From JAKBCQ01 sp021807585 (GTDB taxonomy: Bacteria; Planctomycetota; Planctomycetia; Isosphaerales; Isosphaeraceae): DNA of 18,998 nt. Of this stretch, positions 6,646-13,089 are shown piece by piece (within the stretch, counting starts at the first letter, position 1; each line of letters starts with the position of its first letter). The position numbers were made by a program, and so were the translations under genes. The notes beneath the pieces were generated by a model that ran no database searches, had not been told where the DNA came from, and worked only from the letters and a program-made list of their open reading frames with translations. The stretch spans positions 1 through 18,998 of the forward strand of contig DAHWFG010000554.1 in NCBI GenBank assembly GCA_027325115.1. Direction: 5' to 3'.

Positions 6646-7446
6646 TTATTTCAGTTCATGCGCCAGGAATTTATCGATCTCCCCCCACGCCTCGGTCGTC
6701 GCTTTCTCGTTGTAGGAAGCGCCTCCAGGCCTCATGAATCCGTGCCCCGCGGCGGGGTAGATGATGATCTTCGATTTCGCCTTGGACGTTTCTTTAAGCT
6801 TGGATTCAAACATCTTCACCGTCTCGGGTTTGATGCCGCGATCATCGGCGCCGAAGATTCCCAAAATCGGTTTATCGGCGAGCTTGGCGACCGCCGAATC
6901 GTCGACGGTCACGCTGCCGTAACAGATCACCGCGGGACCGATATCATTGCATGCTTGCGCAAGTTCGCGTGAATAACCGCCTCCCATACACCAACCGATC
7001 GATCCGACTTTTTTATCGCGAGCGACTTCGGGGAGCGATTTGAGGAACGCGACCGCGCCTTTCAAATCGCCGACGACCTCGGTTTGGTCGAGAGCGCGCA
7101 TCAGCTCGTGCGCCTCCGACGGCTCGGTCGCGAGTTTGCCTTTATAGAGGTCGATCGCGAGCGCCGCGTAACCCTGGGCCGCGAATCGCTCGGCGTTCTG
7201 CTTGACCCAATCCGAAAGCCCCCACCATTCGTGGATGACGACGATCGCGGGGAACGGGCCTTTTCCCTCGGGCATGGCCAGGAACGCCTTGACGTTTCCC
7301 ACGCCCCCCTTGAATTCGACCGTTTTGGCGACGACTTTCGCCTCGGCGCTCGCCGCTGTCGCCGCTGTCGCCGCGGCCACAAAAAGCGCGGCCGACCACG
7401 TGCATATGATCATCTCTCCGAAATCTCGATATTTCTGCTTCAACAT
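6646..7446 (-). CDS. Secreted dienelactone hydrolase family protein
   Basis: An alpha/beta-hydrolase of the DLH family, 266 residues. After an N-terminal signal sequence (hydrophobic core about 13-32, cleavage near SAEA, residue 36) come VIHEWWGL (71-77) with the E73 that interacts with the nucleophile, the nucleophile elbow GWCMGGG with C153, GADDRGI with the acid at D201 or D202, and H235 in AGHGF. This is the Cys-His-Asp triad of the family. Dienelactone hydrolases open lactone rings in chlorocatechol degradation, but secreted planctomycete members are uncharacterised and no ortho-cleavage genes are nearby, so the substrate is unknown. GGAGG lies eight bases before the chosen ATG, supporting this start; an internal ATG (M12) would give a shorter signal peptide. 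Confidence 0.9.
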   Translation of the reverse strand: MLKQKYRDFGEMIICTWSAALFVAAATAATAASAEAKVVAKTVEFKGGVGNVKAFLAMPEGKGPFPAIVVIHEWWGLSDWVKQNAERFAAQGYAALAIDLYKGKLATEPSEAHELMRALDQTEVVGDLKGAVAFLKSLPEVARDKKVGSIGWCMGGGYSRELAQACNDIGPAVICYGSVTVDDSAVAKLADKPILGIFGADDRGIKPETVKMFESKLKETSKAKSKIIIYPAAGHGFMRPGGASYNEKATTEAWGEIDKFLAHELK

Positions 7447-7791
7447 GCTTTATTCCTCCGATGTTTTATCCTCGATCGATCGTTGTCGCCGTAAAGCTCG
7501 CGGCGCGGCGGGAGCGCGACAATCTTCATTCGACCGCGCCCGCCGAGCCCAGTCAATTCTCTCGGCTCGCCGCTCGTATACGATTTCCGAAGGAAGTCAT
7601 CGGCCGTGCCGCCGCGCTTCACCGATGTTGCTTCAAAAATGATTAATTAAGGAGGCTTGTTGAGCCGCTTGAATCGAAGGTCGGAAAAATCCGCTTGATC
7701 TGGCGGGTTGACGCGCTTCGGGATGGTAAGTAGAATCAATCTTCAGTTTCCATTCCGCACAATTAAGCCATGTCGAGTGAGGAGGTGGGTG
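7447..7791. other. Divergent promoter region between hydrolase and XRE regulator
   Basis: This spacer separates two divergently transcribed genes and contains no convincing gene. It holds the plus-strand promoter described separately (7708-7736). A GGAGG at 7651-7655, in an AT-rich stretch, precedes a frame of only about a dozen codons. A promoter for the minus-strand hydrolase must lie at the left side but I cannot single one out. Confidence 0.5.
7708..7736 (+). promoter_or_regulatory. Sigma-70-type promoter of the XRE regulator
   Basis: TTGACG (7708-7713) and TAGAAT (7731-7736) are separated by exactly 17 bases, matching the TTGACA-17-TATAAT consensus at 10 of 12 positions. Transcription would start near 7743, leaving a leader of about 49 bases before the GTG start. 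This also argues against reading the gene from farther upstream. Confidence 0.65.
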
Positions 7792-8319
7792 GTGACGCTC
7801 GCCCGGCGCATTCGTGAATGTCGGTATACCAAGGGTTGGGGTCCCGATGAATTGGCGGGCCGCGCCGAGATCTCTCGGACGGCGCTTTATCAAATCGAGA
7901 GCGGAAAAACCGAGATTCCGCGAGCCGGCACGTTGCGGAGAATCGCCGAGGCGCTCGGCGTCTCGATGGAGGTGTTGCTCGACGACGTCGACCTCTCCGA
8001 TCCGTTATCAAGGCCTCGCGTCGTCGCGCTCGGCGACGACGAAGCTCAAATTATGCCGATCTTCACCGACGACGATTTGTCCCACGGGGCGCTCGATCTC
8101 GAACTTGAACATGCATCCGATGAGATCACGTTCACGCGTGAGTCGACCTCTCCGTTCCACCCGGCGCATCGCGCCGTGAGAAAGAGCGAGATCGCCGCGA
8201 TGTTCCTCACACTGCTCAATTCGCCTTTCGGAGAGCCGCTGGCGCGGATCGTCGAAGAATCGTACGGGCTTTTACCCGTCGAGTACCGCGATCGACAGGC
8301 GACGTGCTCAAGCTCGTAA
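7792..8319 (+). CDS. XRE-family helix-turn-helix regulator
   Basis: A 175-residue protein with an N-terminal HTH_3/XRE DNA-binding domain (about 1-58): LARRIRECR, then the first HTH helix at PDELAGRAEIS, recognition helix RTALYQIESGK, and the closing LRRIAEALGVSMEVLL. The remainder (about 60-175) is acidic and contains FTDDDLSHGALDLELEH and EIAAMFLTLLNSPFGEPLARIVEESYGLLP; I recognise no sensor domain there. GGAGG at 7781-7785 favours the GTG at 7792 (six-base spacer) over the adjacent GTG at 7789. A good promoter lies about 50 bases upstream. The target genes are unknown; the divergent hydrolase is a candidate by position only. Confidence 0.82.
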   Translation: MTLARRIRECRYTKGWGPDELAGRAEISRTALYQIESGKTEIPRAGTLRRIAEALGVSMEVLLDDVDLSDPLSRPRVVALGDDEAQIMPIFTDDDLSHGALDLELEHASDEITFTRESTSPFHPAHRAVRKSEIAAMFLTLLNSPFGEPLARIVEESYGLLPVEYRDRQATCSSS

Positions 8320-8407
8320 TCGACCCGAACACGCCCGCGCCGAACCGTCAAGATTCGGCGCCCGATTGGACGACGACCGTCGACTCTTGTCGAATCCGTC
8401 GGCGCGA

Positions 8408-8446
8408 AGAAAAACGCCTCCCGCGGCGGGTTCCGCGGAAGGCGTT
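8408..8446 (-). terminator. Intrinsic terminator of the CAP-domain gene
   Basis: AACGCCTCCCGCGG (8413-8426) pairs with CCGCGGAAGGCGTT (8433-8446), 13 of 14 positions, around a six-base loop. Read on the minus strand the stem is followed by TTTTTCTTC, a proper U-tract. It lies about 60 bases after the CAP-domain gene stop. It may also block read-through from the convergent XRE gene. Confidence 0.85.
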
Positions 8447-8504
8447 CGAGGGGCGGTTGTATCGATATTCTTTGAAAAATTCAATCAATCAATCTTTTAA
8501 TTGA

Positions 8505-9773
8505 TCAATTCACACCCGAGGCGACGTTCGCCGACCACGAGTTCCATTGCCATTGGACTCCCGTGTTCGTGGGGATGATCGAGGGGCTCGCGACCGCGTT
8601 AAATTTGGGGGGAGAGAACGAAGGAGTCGCGGGAGTCGACGCCTGGGTGGAGATCGGAGTCGTCACCGCGTTTGTCGGGATCTGAACGTTCACGACGGGC
8701 GTCGAAGGGGCGGGAGTCGGCGTCGGCGTCGAGGCCGTCGTTTGGGCCGCGGCGTTAACGACCGGGGCGACGGGGGCGATCTGAGCCGGCGTCCAGGATT
8801 GCGTGAGCGTGACGGGGGCGATCATCTGGGCCTGCGGCGCCGCGATCGACGTTTGGGGAGCGACGGCCGCGGGGGGTGGATTGTTCAAATCAAAATTCAA
8901 CTGAACGTTAACGTTACCGACCGTAACCTGATTGGATCCGACGATCTGGCCGTTCAGAACCGCGGTCACTTGATACGTTCCCGGCGAAAGGGGCATTTGA
9001 TATCCCCCCGCGGCCCACGTCTGGGTTGAACTCGTTTGGCCGGTCTGCGTGTTCACCGCGTTGATCGTCACGCCCCCCTGCCCCGAGCCCTCGGCGAACG
9101 TTTGGGTGTTGTTGGGGTCGTTGAAGGCGACTCCCACCAACTGCGCCTGTTCGCCGTTCTGGGCGCCGAAATCCTGGGTGATGACGAGCGGGCCGACTTT
9201 GGAATTCGTCGAATTGAGGATCGAGATCCCGACGTCGCGATACGCCTGATTCGCCGCGGTTCCCGGCTGAAGGATGTTGCGGCGGTGACCCGAGTCGGCG
9301 ACACCCCAATCGATCAAGAACGCTTTCATGGCTTGATCAACCGACGTCGCGTAGGCGTAGGCGTTTTCGCCCGAGGACGATTGATTCGTGTAGCCCGCGT
9401 CGGTCATTCGGCTTTGCGGGGTCGAGCCGTTGGGGCCGAAGTGCGTTTCGATACCCGTGTTGATCATATCCTGGCTTTCACGCTGAGCCGACGCGGCGAG
9501 TTGCGGGCTCCACGCCAACGGCGGCTGCGGCGTCGAGGATGCGATGATGTTCTTAACTTGATTAATATCGACATTGTAATATTTAAGTGTCAATTGATCG
9601 TTGAATGAAAGGTTCGACGTTACTTGCTGAGCGGCCGCGGCGGGATCGGTGCGGGCGAGGTTGACTTGCTCGAGCATGTATTGCGCCGCGGCGGAGGGGC
9701 CTCCGCCTGAAAGCACCTGCCGTGACTCGAGCGTTTCCAGGCCAAGCGTCCGCCGCGTCCGTCGCTTAAACAT
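8505..9773 (-). CDS. Secreted CAP-domain (SCP/PR-1-like) protein
   Basis: A 422-residue extracellular protein. The N-terminus MFKRRTRRTLGLETLESRQVLSGG is the arginine-rich plus LExLExRxLLS type seen on planctomycete surface/secreted proteins. Residues about 30-205 form a CAP domain: LEQVNLARTDP, H111 (ETHFGP), SGENAYAYA with E136, and SGHRRNIL with H163, the conserved His/Glu cavity residues. Residues 212-297 look like a small beta-sandwich (VGVAFNDPNNTQTF, GTYQVTAVLNG) of the SdrD-B/carboxypeptidase-regulatory type. The last 125 residues are Pro/Thr/Ala-rich, low-complexity and probably a flexible spacer or glycosylated tail. Bacterial CAP proteins have varied or unknown activities. GGGAGG six bases before the ATG selects this start over one eight codons upstream. 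An AT-rich patch encodes residues 58-80. Confidence 0.9.
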   Translation of the reverse strand: MFKRRTRRTLGLETLESRQVLSGGGPSAAAQYMLEQVNLARTDPAAAAQQVTSNLSFNDQLTLKYYNVDINQVKNIIASSTPQPPLAWSPQLAASAQRESQDMINTGIETHFGPNGSTPQSRMTDAGYTNQSSSGENAYAYATSVDQAMKAFLIDWGVADSGHRRNILQPGTAANQAYRDVGISILNSTNSKVGPLVITQDFGAQNGEQAQLVGVAFNDPNNTQTFAEGSGQGGVTINAVNTQTGQTSSTQTWAAGGYQMPLSPGTYQVTAVLNGQIVGSNQVTVGNVNVQLNFDLNNPPPAAVAPQTSIAAPQAQMIAPVTLTQSWTPAQIAPVAPVVNAAAQTTASTPTPTPAPSTPVVNVQIPTNAVTTPISTQASTPATPSFSPPKFNAVASPSIIPTNTGVQWQWNSWSANVASGVN

Positions 9774-9983
9774 CGCCGACCTCCCTGTTCGTTCCAAAAT
9801 CCCTTCCGAAGGCGTCGAGCGTCCGTTCCGTCGGATCGCCGTTCGGTCGCGAGGCGAGAAAACTTGAGATCATTTGGCTTGACAAAATCACTCGACCCGT
9901 TACGGGCGATAAGACGTATCGCAAGTCGCGTGCCGATTCCCCGCGTCGGCGATTTCTTTTCGAGGCGCGATCGCGCGTCCGCC

Positions 9984-9998
9984 TTCCAACCGTTGGAA
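9984..9998. promoter_or_regulatory. Operator-like palindrome
   Basis: TTCCAAC-C-GTTGGAA is a perfect 7+1+7 inverted repeat, directly followed by AATTCTTGACTT, which contains a -35-like TTGACT. The short symmetric form with a one-base centre is more typical of a dimeric repressor site than of a terminator. Confidence 0.35.
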
Positions 9999-10236
9999 AA
10001 TTCTTGACTTGGAGCGATTCTCGTCCGCCGCGCCGATTTCTCGGTGCAAAGAAGGCGCGAACCTTTTTGTCGATCGGAGCGAATTTTACATCGGCCGGCT
10101 CTTACAACGGAGTTGTTTTTACAACCCGAGATTTTTCCTAACTTTCGTTTAAGTTTCGGGTTGCGTCGGTCGAGCCGGGCTCGTCGTGGGAGGAAAAACG
10201 AGGTGATCGAGGGAACGCTGAGCGGGTTCGTTCGAT

Positions 10237-10281
10237 CGAATCATATCGCATTTCATAAAACATGTTCGATTCATATCGCAT
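10237..10281. repeat. Two 15-base direct repeats spaced 30 bases
   Basis: CGAATCATATCGCAT (10237-10251) and CGATTCATATCGCAT (10267-10281) differ at one base and are offset by 30 bases, close to three helical turns. They lie about 300 bases upstream of the HEAT-repeat gene, in an AT-rich patch. A cooperative binding site is a reasonable guess. Confidence 0.45.
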
Positions 10282-10420
10282 CCAACTTCCAAGAGTCGGA
10301 CGATATCCGGAGATCAAAGCTTTCTGAATTCGATCGGCGAACGTCTTGTAATCGCTCCGGATCCGTTCTCTCTCGAGAGATCGCGCGAGCGCGGAGGAAG
10401 CGATTCGACTTTCTTCGAGG

Positions 10421-10443
10421 GTTCTTGGGGAATCCTCAAGAAC
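10421..10443. repeat. Hairpin upstream of the HEAT-repeat gene
   Basis: GTTCTTGGG-GAATC-CTCAAGAAC forms a nine-base-pair stem with one G-U pair about 135 bases before the gene start. It has no T-tract. It may be a leader structure or close an unrecognised transcript. Confidence 0.3.
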
Positions 10444-10578
10444 GACGCGGGGTTAGAGTTCGGCGAAGCCGATGGATTTCATAGATTGCGCGGGTTGGCC
10501 TTTTCAGTCGTCGAGAAATAAGGAAAGATTCGTCTTCATATGGACGGATCGTAGCGTCCCCCCAAGGAGGTTTGAGCG

Positions 10579-11658
10579 ATGGATCGATTTCGCGGATCAT
10601 GGATTGGATCGGCCTCCGGGCTGATGCTTTTATCAATGGGCGTCGCCGCTGTTGGACAAACGTTCGAGCGAAACACGACGATCACGGGTCCCAGGGGACG
10701 TACGCTCAGTCGATCGGTGACGAGCGAACGAGGCCCTGGATTCGTCCAACGAGACGTCACAATCAACCGTCCCGCGGGGACGTTTTCACGCGAGACGACG
10801 ATTCAGCGTCCGCCGATCGGTTTCGGCGGAGGACGCGGGTTCGGACCGATCGGATTCGGCGGCGGCAACGTATTCGTCGAGCGGAACGTGATCGTTCCTT
10901 CGGCGCCGATCATCGCTCCATTCGGCGGCGGAATGTTCTTCGGGTCGATGTTCGCTCCCCCCTTGATCGCTCCGCCGGTCGTCGTCGCCGCGCCCCCGAT
11001 CGTCGTCGGAGGAGCGGTTGCGGGAGGCGCCGTCGCTGGAGGAGCCGGCCCCGCGCCCGTCGTCGTCGGGAACGATCCCGTCATCTCAGAAATGCATACA
11101 TTAGAACACAGTTTAATATCAAATCATCGGCGCGACGCCGCGATCGCGCTCGGTCGCTACCGCGATCCGCGCGCCGTCGACGCTTTGATCGAGCGATTGA
11201 AGAACGATCATTCGAAAGACGTACGGATGGCGGCGGCGTGGGGGTTGGCCGAGATCGGTGACAAACGGGCGGGAGTCGCGCTCGAACGCGCGTCGATGTT
11301 CGATAAAAAGCAAGAGGTGCGTGACGCCGCGGCGGTCGCATACAAACGGATTCCCTCTGAATCGCTTGTCGCCGATAAGAACACGGGTGCGCAGCCGGCC
11401 CGAACGGCGTCGCGAGCGGGGTCGCGCCCCGTGACACGCGTCATGCGAGGGCAATCTCCAGGAAACGGCTCGGCTTCGTCGAATTTAGGTCGTCAATCGA
11501 ACCCGTTTGATCACGGCGAGCCCGAATCGGTTCCCCCTCCTCCCGAGCCCGCGTTCCCCTCAGGCGACGCCTCGTCGACACCCCCGGCGCCCCACGCCCC
11601 GCCGAGCGCTCCGTCGCCGTTCGCTCCCGGAACGCCGTCGAACAACGACCGTCCCTGA
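10579..11658 (+). CDS. Secreted HEAT-repeat protein
   Basis: A 359-residue protein with four regions. Residues 1-27 form a signal peptide (hydrophobic GLMLLSMGVAAVG). Residues 28-80 contain imperfect repeats with a TTI/VTI-Pro-Gly-R pattern (NTTITGPRGRTLSRSV, DVTINRPAGTFSRETTI). Residues about 80-165 are Gly/Pro/Val-rich. Residues about 170-258 carry HEAT/PBS-lyase-type helical repeats (RRDAAIALGRYRDPRAVDALIERLKND, then KDVRMAAAWGLAEIGDKRAGVALE, then QEVRDAAAVAYKRIP). The tail is disordered and ends in Pro/Ser-rich sequence. HEAT repeats of this kind are protein-interaction modules, so no enzymatic role is assigned. AAGGAGG (10564-10570) sits eight bases before the ATG, a strong ribosome binding site that fixes the start. 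An AT-rich patch with TTA, ATA and TCA codons encodes residues about 170-183. Confidence 0.85.
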   Translation: MDRFRGSWIGSASGLMLLSMGVAAVGQTFERNTTITGPRGRTLSRSVTSERGPGFVQRDVTINRPAGTFSRETTIQRPPIGFGGGRGFGPIGFGGGNVFVERNVIVPSAPIIAPFGGGMFFGSMFAPPLIAPPVVVAAPPIVVGGAVAGGAVAGGAGPAPVVVGNDPVISEMHTLEHSLISNHRRDAAIALGRYRDPRAVDALIERLKNDHSKDVRMAAAWGLAEIGDKRAGVALERASMFDKKQEVRDAAAVAYKRIPSESLVADKNTGAQPARTASRAGSRPVTRVMRGQSPGNGSASSNLGRQSNPFDHGEPESVPPPPEPAFPSGDASSTPPAPHAPPSAPSPFAPGTPSNNDRP

Positions 11659-11680
11659 ATCGATGCGACGATCGGTGAGG

Positions 11681-11719
11681 CGATCGGTTTCGATCGAATG
11701 AAGACGCCGATCGGGGCGT
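11681..11719. terminator. Two small hairpins after the HEAT-repeat gene
   Basis: CGATCG-GTTT-CGATCG (11681-11696) and ACGCC-GATCGG-GGCGT (11704-11719) follow the stop codon by 22 bases. Either could contribute to termination; there is no T-tract. Confidence 0.3.
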
Positions 11720-11799
11720 TCCAATCGAAAACGAGCCCGTCCGGGATCACCCGAATGGCTCCTCATTTTAAAGAATCTTTGAAACTTATGAATCATGAT

Positions 11800-11870
11800 A
11801 TGCGTGTTCGCTCCCGATCGGCGCGGCCGGCGGCGAAACCTCCGGTTCGGAGGACGAGCGAACACGCATA
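11800..11870. other. Large stem-loop with a nested hairpin
   Basis: TATGCGTGTTCGCTC (11800-11814) is perfectly complementary to GAGCGAACACGCATA (11856-11870), a 15-base-pair stem. The 41-base interior is GC-rich and holds a second perfect hairpin CCTCCG-GTT-CGGAGG (11839-11853). The structure sits in the gap between the convergent HEAT-repeat and small hypothetical genes. It could be a bidirectional terminator, a structured non-coding RNA, or the end of a small repeat element. No T-tract flanks it on either strand. Confidence 0.5.
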
Positions 11871-11923
11871 ACCGTATAGAATTAGAATCAATCTTGATGA
11901 AGATAGGATTCTTAGTTCTGTGA

Positions 11924-12187
11924 TTAGAGCGAGGGGGCGGCCGTGTGAGAACGGTCCGCGGCGATTTCCCCGCGGATTCGGTTTTCGAGGCCGTCGATCC
12001 AATCGTGGAGCGGGTTTCGCATCGACCCGCGGGTTTCAGCGCGCAGACGCTGGATTCGATCCTCCCAGTCGGCGGATTCCTCGGGACGAGGGTCGCTTGT
12101 TCGAAGTCCGCGATGAACGTCGAGAGCCAGTTTCCGCACGCGTTCGGAGAGCGTTCCTTCCCAAGGCTCGGAGACGGTTTGAAGCAT
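11924..12187 (-). CDS. Small hypothetical protein
   Basis: I do not recognise this 87-residue protein. It is predicted largely helical and charged, with segments such as LSERVRKLALDVHRGL and ADWEDRIQRLRAETRG, and no signal peptide or membrane segment. The start is uncertain: ATG 12187 marks where codon use becomes typical for the window, but its only purine-rich element, GGAAGG, is 12 bases upstream; ATG 12235 and GTG 12319 are in-frame alternatives. A consensus minus-strand -10 (TATAAT) near 12392-12397 would give a long leader. A second small hypothetical gene lies upstream on the same strand. Confidence 0.5.
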   Translation of the reverse strand: MLQTVSEPWEGTLSERVRKLALDVHRGLRTSDPRPEESADWEDRIQRLRAETRGSMRNPLHDWIDGLENRIRGEIAADRSHTAAPSL

Positions 12188-12361
12188 CTTGATTCCCAAC
12201 CTTCCGCTTCGTATTGTTCCCACCCGTACCGTCATTCGCGCAAGCCCGGCGAATATTACGGTCGAGCCGAGAGAATCTCGGACATTGGTACGAAATGAAG
12301 TCGAAAAAGGTTCGAACACGCCGACGATTTGAACCGATCGGGCGCGCTTGCAAGGGCTCGA

Positions 12362-12450
12362 TTCGCATACGATCTCGATCGCAACACGCGTATTATAAGA
12401 ATGTTACGTCGTAACCAAGAAAGGCGAAATCCGCGCCTGTCGTATGCGAA
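12362..12450 (-). promoter_or_regulatory. Candidate minus-strand promoter inside an 11-base inverted repeat
   Basis: TTCGCATACGA (12362-12372) and TCGTATGCGAA (12440-12450) are perfect inverted copies 67 bases apart. Between them, on the minus strand, is a consensus TATAAT (12397-12392) preceded 15 bases upstream by TTGGTT, a poor -35, and a small hairpin GTTAC-GTC-GTAAC (12403-12415). The arrangement looks like a promoter flanked by two half-sites or operators for the small gene at 11924-12187. The 317-base gap between the two small hypothetical genes contains nothing else I can support. Confidence 0.4.
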
Positions 12451-12504
12451 CGCGACGCGGATGAGCAAGCGGTGAAGACCCGGCGATCGTTGCGATCCGG
12501 TCGT

Positions 12505-12852
12505 TCAAGCCGAAAGTGCGTTCCAGCGGTCGAACAGCCGCTTCAGAGCGATCTCTGCCTCGTGCATCAGGTGACGATCTTCGTCGTAGATCGAGCCGAC
12601 TTCCGTCGGTAAACGGAGCGCAGCCTCGGCGATTTGATCGCGCGAACCGATCATCTGAACAAAAAGCCGATGCGCTTCTTCGCCCTTCGGCCCTTTCATT
12701 AAGTTATCGAGCTTGGTCGCCGCGGCTTCGACACGCTCGGTCCACTCGGCCGTCAGTGCGTTCCAGCGATCGCGCTCGCGGGTGTGAACGCGATGCGGAT
12801 AAGACGGATTGTACCGAGGATCAACCCGTTGCGGCGTTTTTGTATCGGTCAT
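12505..12852 (-). CDS. Small hypothetical protein, mostly helical
   Basis: The 115-residue product is not recognised. After a polar N-terminus (MTDTKTPQRVDPRYNPSYPHR) it is predicted to be nearly all helical: ERDRWNALTAEWTERVEAAATKLDNLMKG, GEEAHRLFVQMIGSRDQIAEAALRLP, and EDRHLMHEAEIALKRLFDRWNALSA. The motif RWNAL occurs near both ends, suggesting an internally symmetric helical bundle. There is no signal peptide. The ATG at 12852 was preferred to a frame opening 33 codons earlier because the latter is Gly/Arg-rich and unlike the rest; the ribosome binding site is weak (GGGGGAAT about nine bases upstream). Confidence 0.6.
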   Translation of the reverse strand: MTDTKTPQRVDPRYNPSYPHRVHTRERDRWNALTAEWTERVEAAATKLDNLMKGPKGEEAHRLFVQMIGSRDQIAEAALRLPTEVGSIYDEDRHLMHEAEIALKRLFDRWNALSA

Positions 12853-13089
12853 CTTGCTGCGATTCCCCCATGCCCCAGTGCGAACGCCGACCGCGGCGCC
12901 GCCGTTATCTTGAATAAACCCTAGCGTATCACGATCGACGACTTCGGCCAACCGCCGCCGTTCAAAGTAGGAACAAACCTGACGATCCGGTCAATAACAG
13001 CTTGTATGTTTAAACAGATGACATGATTGAATGTATTGTTTGGCATTGCTATTTTATTTGATGAGATCGATCGCGTTTCGCTTGAGCTT

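Larger units (their letters stand above)
9774..10578. other. 805-base gene-free region between divergent genes
   Basis: The largest apparently non-coding stretch of the window, between the divergent CAP-domain and HEAT-repeat genes. No frame is convincing. It contains a consensus -35 hexamer TTGACA (9879-9884, plus strand) without a matching -10, a 15-base palindrome (9984-9998), a pair of 15-base direct repeats (10237-10281), and a hairpin (10421-10443). The promoters of both flanking genes should lie here. A small RNA gene is possible but unsupported. Confidence 0.5.

Noticed and set aside
7440..7622. A 60-codon minus-strand frame upstream of the dienelactone-hydrolase gene
   Set aside because: It has no recognisable features and overlaps the ribosome binding site and start of the hydrolase gene.
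7651..7700. Leader peptide after GGAGG with a TTG start
   Set aside because: Only about a dozen codons, a TTG start and no attenuator-like structure; it also lies upstream of the better-supported promoter for the XRE gene.
9879..9884. Consensus -35 TTGACA in the CAP/HEAT intergenic region
   Set aside because: No acceptable -10 element occurs 16-18 bases downstream on the plus strand.
10044..10484. A 146-codon plus-strand open frame in the long gene-free region
   Set aside because: Its product is arginine-rich without domain features, it runs through the direct repeats and a hairpin, and it lacks a ribosome binding site.
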